DNA of 42,735 nt. Origin: Prolixibacteraceae bacterium. Lineage in GTDB: Bacteria; Bacteroidota; Bacteroidia; Bacteroidales; Prolixibacteraceae. Under the pieces are notes generated by a model that saw only the letters and a program-made list of their open reading frames with translations, did no database searches and had not been told where the DNA came from. Of the stretch, positions 42,454 through 42,735 are shown in pieces. The DNA is taken from the NCBI GenBank assembly GCA_025355875.1, contig JANXYV010000069.1:1-42735 (forward strand), written 5' to 3'. The number at the start of each line of letters is the position of its first letter. The stretch's first letter is position 1. The position numbers and the translations under genes were made by a program.

Positions 42454-42735
42454 CTAATTCGCGATCGTCATTTCGTCAATCAGGTTTTTCGCACCGCCCA
42501 TTTTGTCGATGGTCCACAATACAAACCGGATATCCACATTGATGCATTTCTGCAAATCATTCTCGAAGGCAATATCACCGCTCATTCCTTCCCAGTTTCC
42601 ATCGAAGGCAATTCCAATCATTTCACCTTTCCCATTAATCACCGGACTTCCGGAATTTCCTCCCGTGATATCGTTGTTGGTCAGGAAGCAGGTGTGCAGG
42701 TCCCCATCAGCATCCGCATAGCGTCCATAATCTTT
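42454..42735 (-). CDS. S46 family peptidase, C-terminal fragment (runs off window)
   Basis: The visible 93 residues are the C-terminus of a DPP7/DPP11-type serine dipeptidyl-peptidase, which releases dipeptides in the periplasm and is typical of Bacteroidetes. The catalytic serine motif is seen as [11 protein letters not shown], read back from the right edge. It is followed by [18 protein letters not shown] and the family end [15 protein letters not shown], then NLIDEM. The rest of the gene, including the other catalytic residues and the signal peptide, is outside the window. The frame continues without a stop to the edge. Confidence 0.9.
   Translation of the reverse strand, partial: KDYGRYADADGDLHTCFLTNNDITGGNSGSPVINGKGEMIGIAFDGNWEGMSGDIAFENDLQKCINVDIRFVLWTIDKMGGAKNLIDEMTIAN

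Overview
The window looks like a chromosomal segment from a Bacteroidota (Bacteroidetes) member, most likely of the Marinilabiliales/Prolixibacteraceae type. This is inferred from Bacteroidetes-specific families (DUF4294, DUF4369-type TlpA proteins, TPR-DUF5683 proteins, an S46 peptidase), from -7 promoter boxes of the TAnnTTTG type in place of a sigma70 -10, and from the absence of strong Shine-Dalgarno sequences. No database search was possible, so the placement is by recognition only. I saw no rRNA, tRNA or CRISPR.

Layout. 1-140 is the left-cut end of an ISL3-type insertion sequence. 149-5213 is visibly more A+T-rich and holds envelope/exported proteins, including a tightly packed unit of LolA-like, YidD-like, two TPR-DUF5683 proteins and one more exported protein. 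From 5251 onward the DNA is more G+C-rich and mostly housekeeping: kbl and a divergent zinc alcohol dehydrogenase; rlmN; a flavin reductase; a NicO/UreH-like metal permease; a split YjjP/YjjB-type exporter; ispE; a YitT protein; an M23 peptidase; a SpoU methyltransferase; arginine deiminase; DUF4294; a molybdopterin block (moaC, MOSC-Mog fusion); a stand-alone AsnC-type sensor domain; exported superoxide dismutase; a DUF2520/HAD/Maf trio; a FabH-like synthase and LpxH; ribF; leuS; a GH43 glycosidase; two TlpA-like proteins (one without its CxxC); a single-chain type ISP restriction-modification protein; B12-dependent ribonucleotide reductase; Kdo transferase; RNase HI; and the 3' end of an S46 peptidase. 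KdsC-like HAD, LpxH and WaaA are lipid A/Kdo functions and fit a Gram-negative envelope.

Most notable: the type ISP gene (34049-37573) is interrupted in frame by a DUF559 (Vsr-like) endonuclease domain lying between two direct copies of a 40-bp palindromic repeat. The repeat spacing is exactly 432 bp (144 codons), so recombination between the copies would remove the nuclease cleanly and keep the frame. Related palindromes lie in frame elsewhere in the same gene and in the 5' end of maf, and a full three-armed cloverleaf version lies free in the leuS/GH43 intergenic region. Together these suggest a mobile palindromic repeat family that tolerates insertion into coding sequence and is associated with a DUF559 nuclease.
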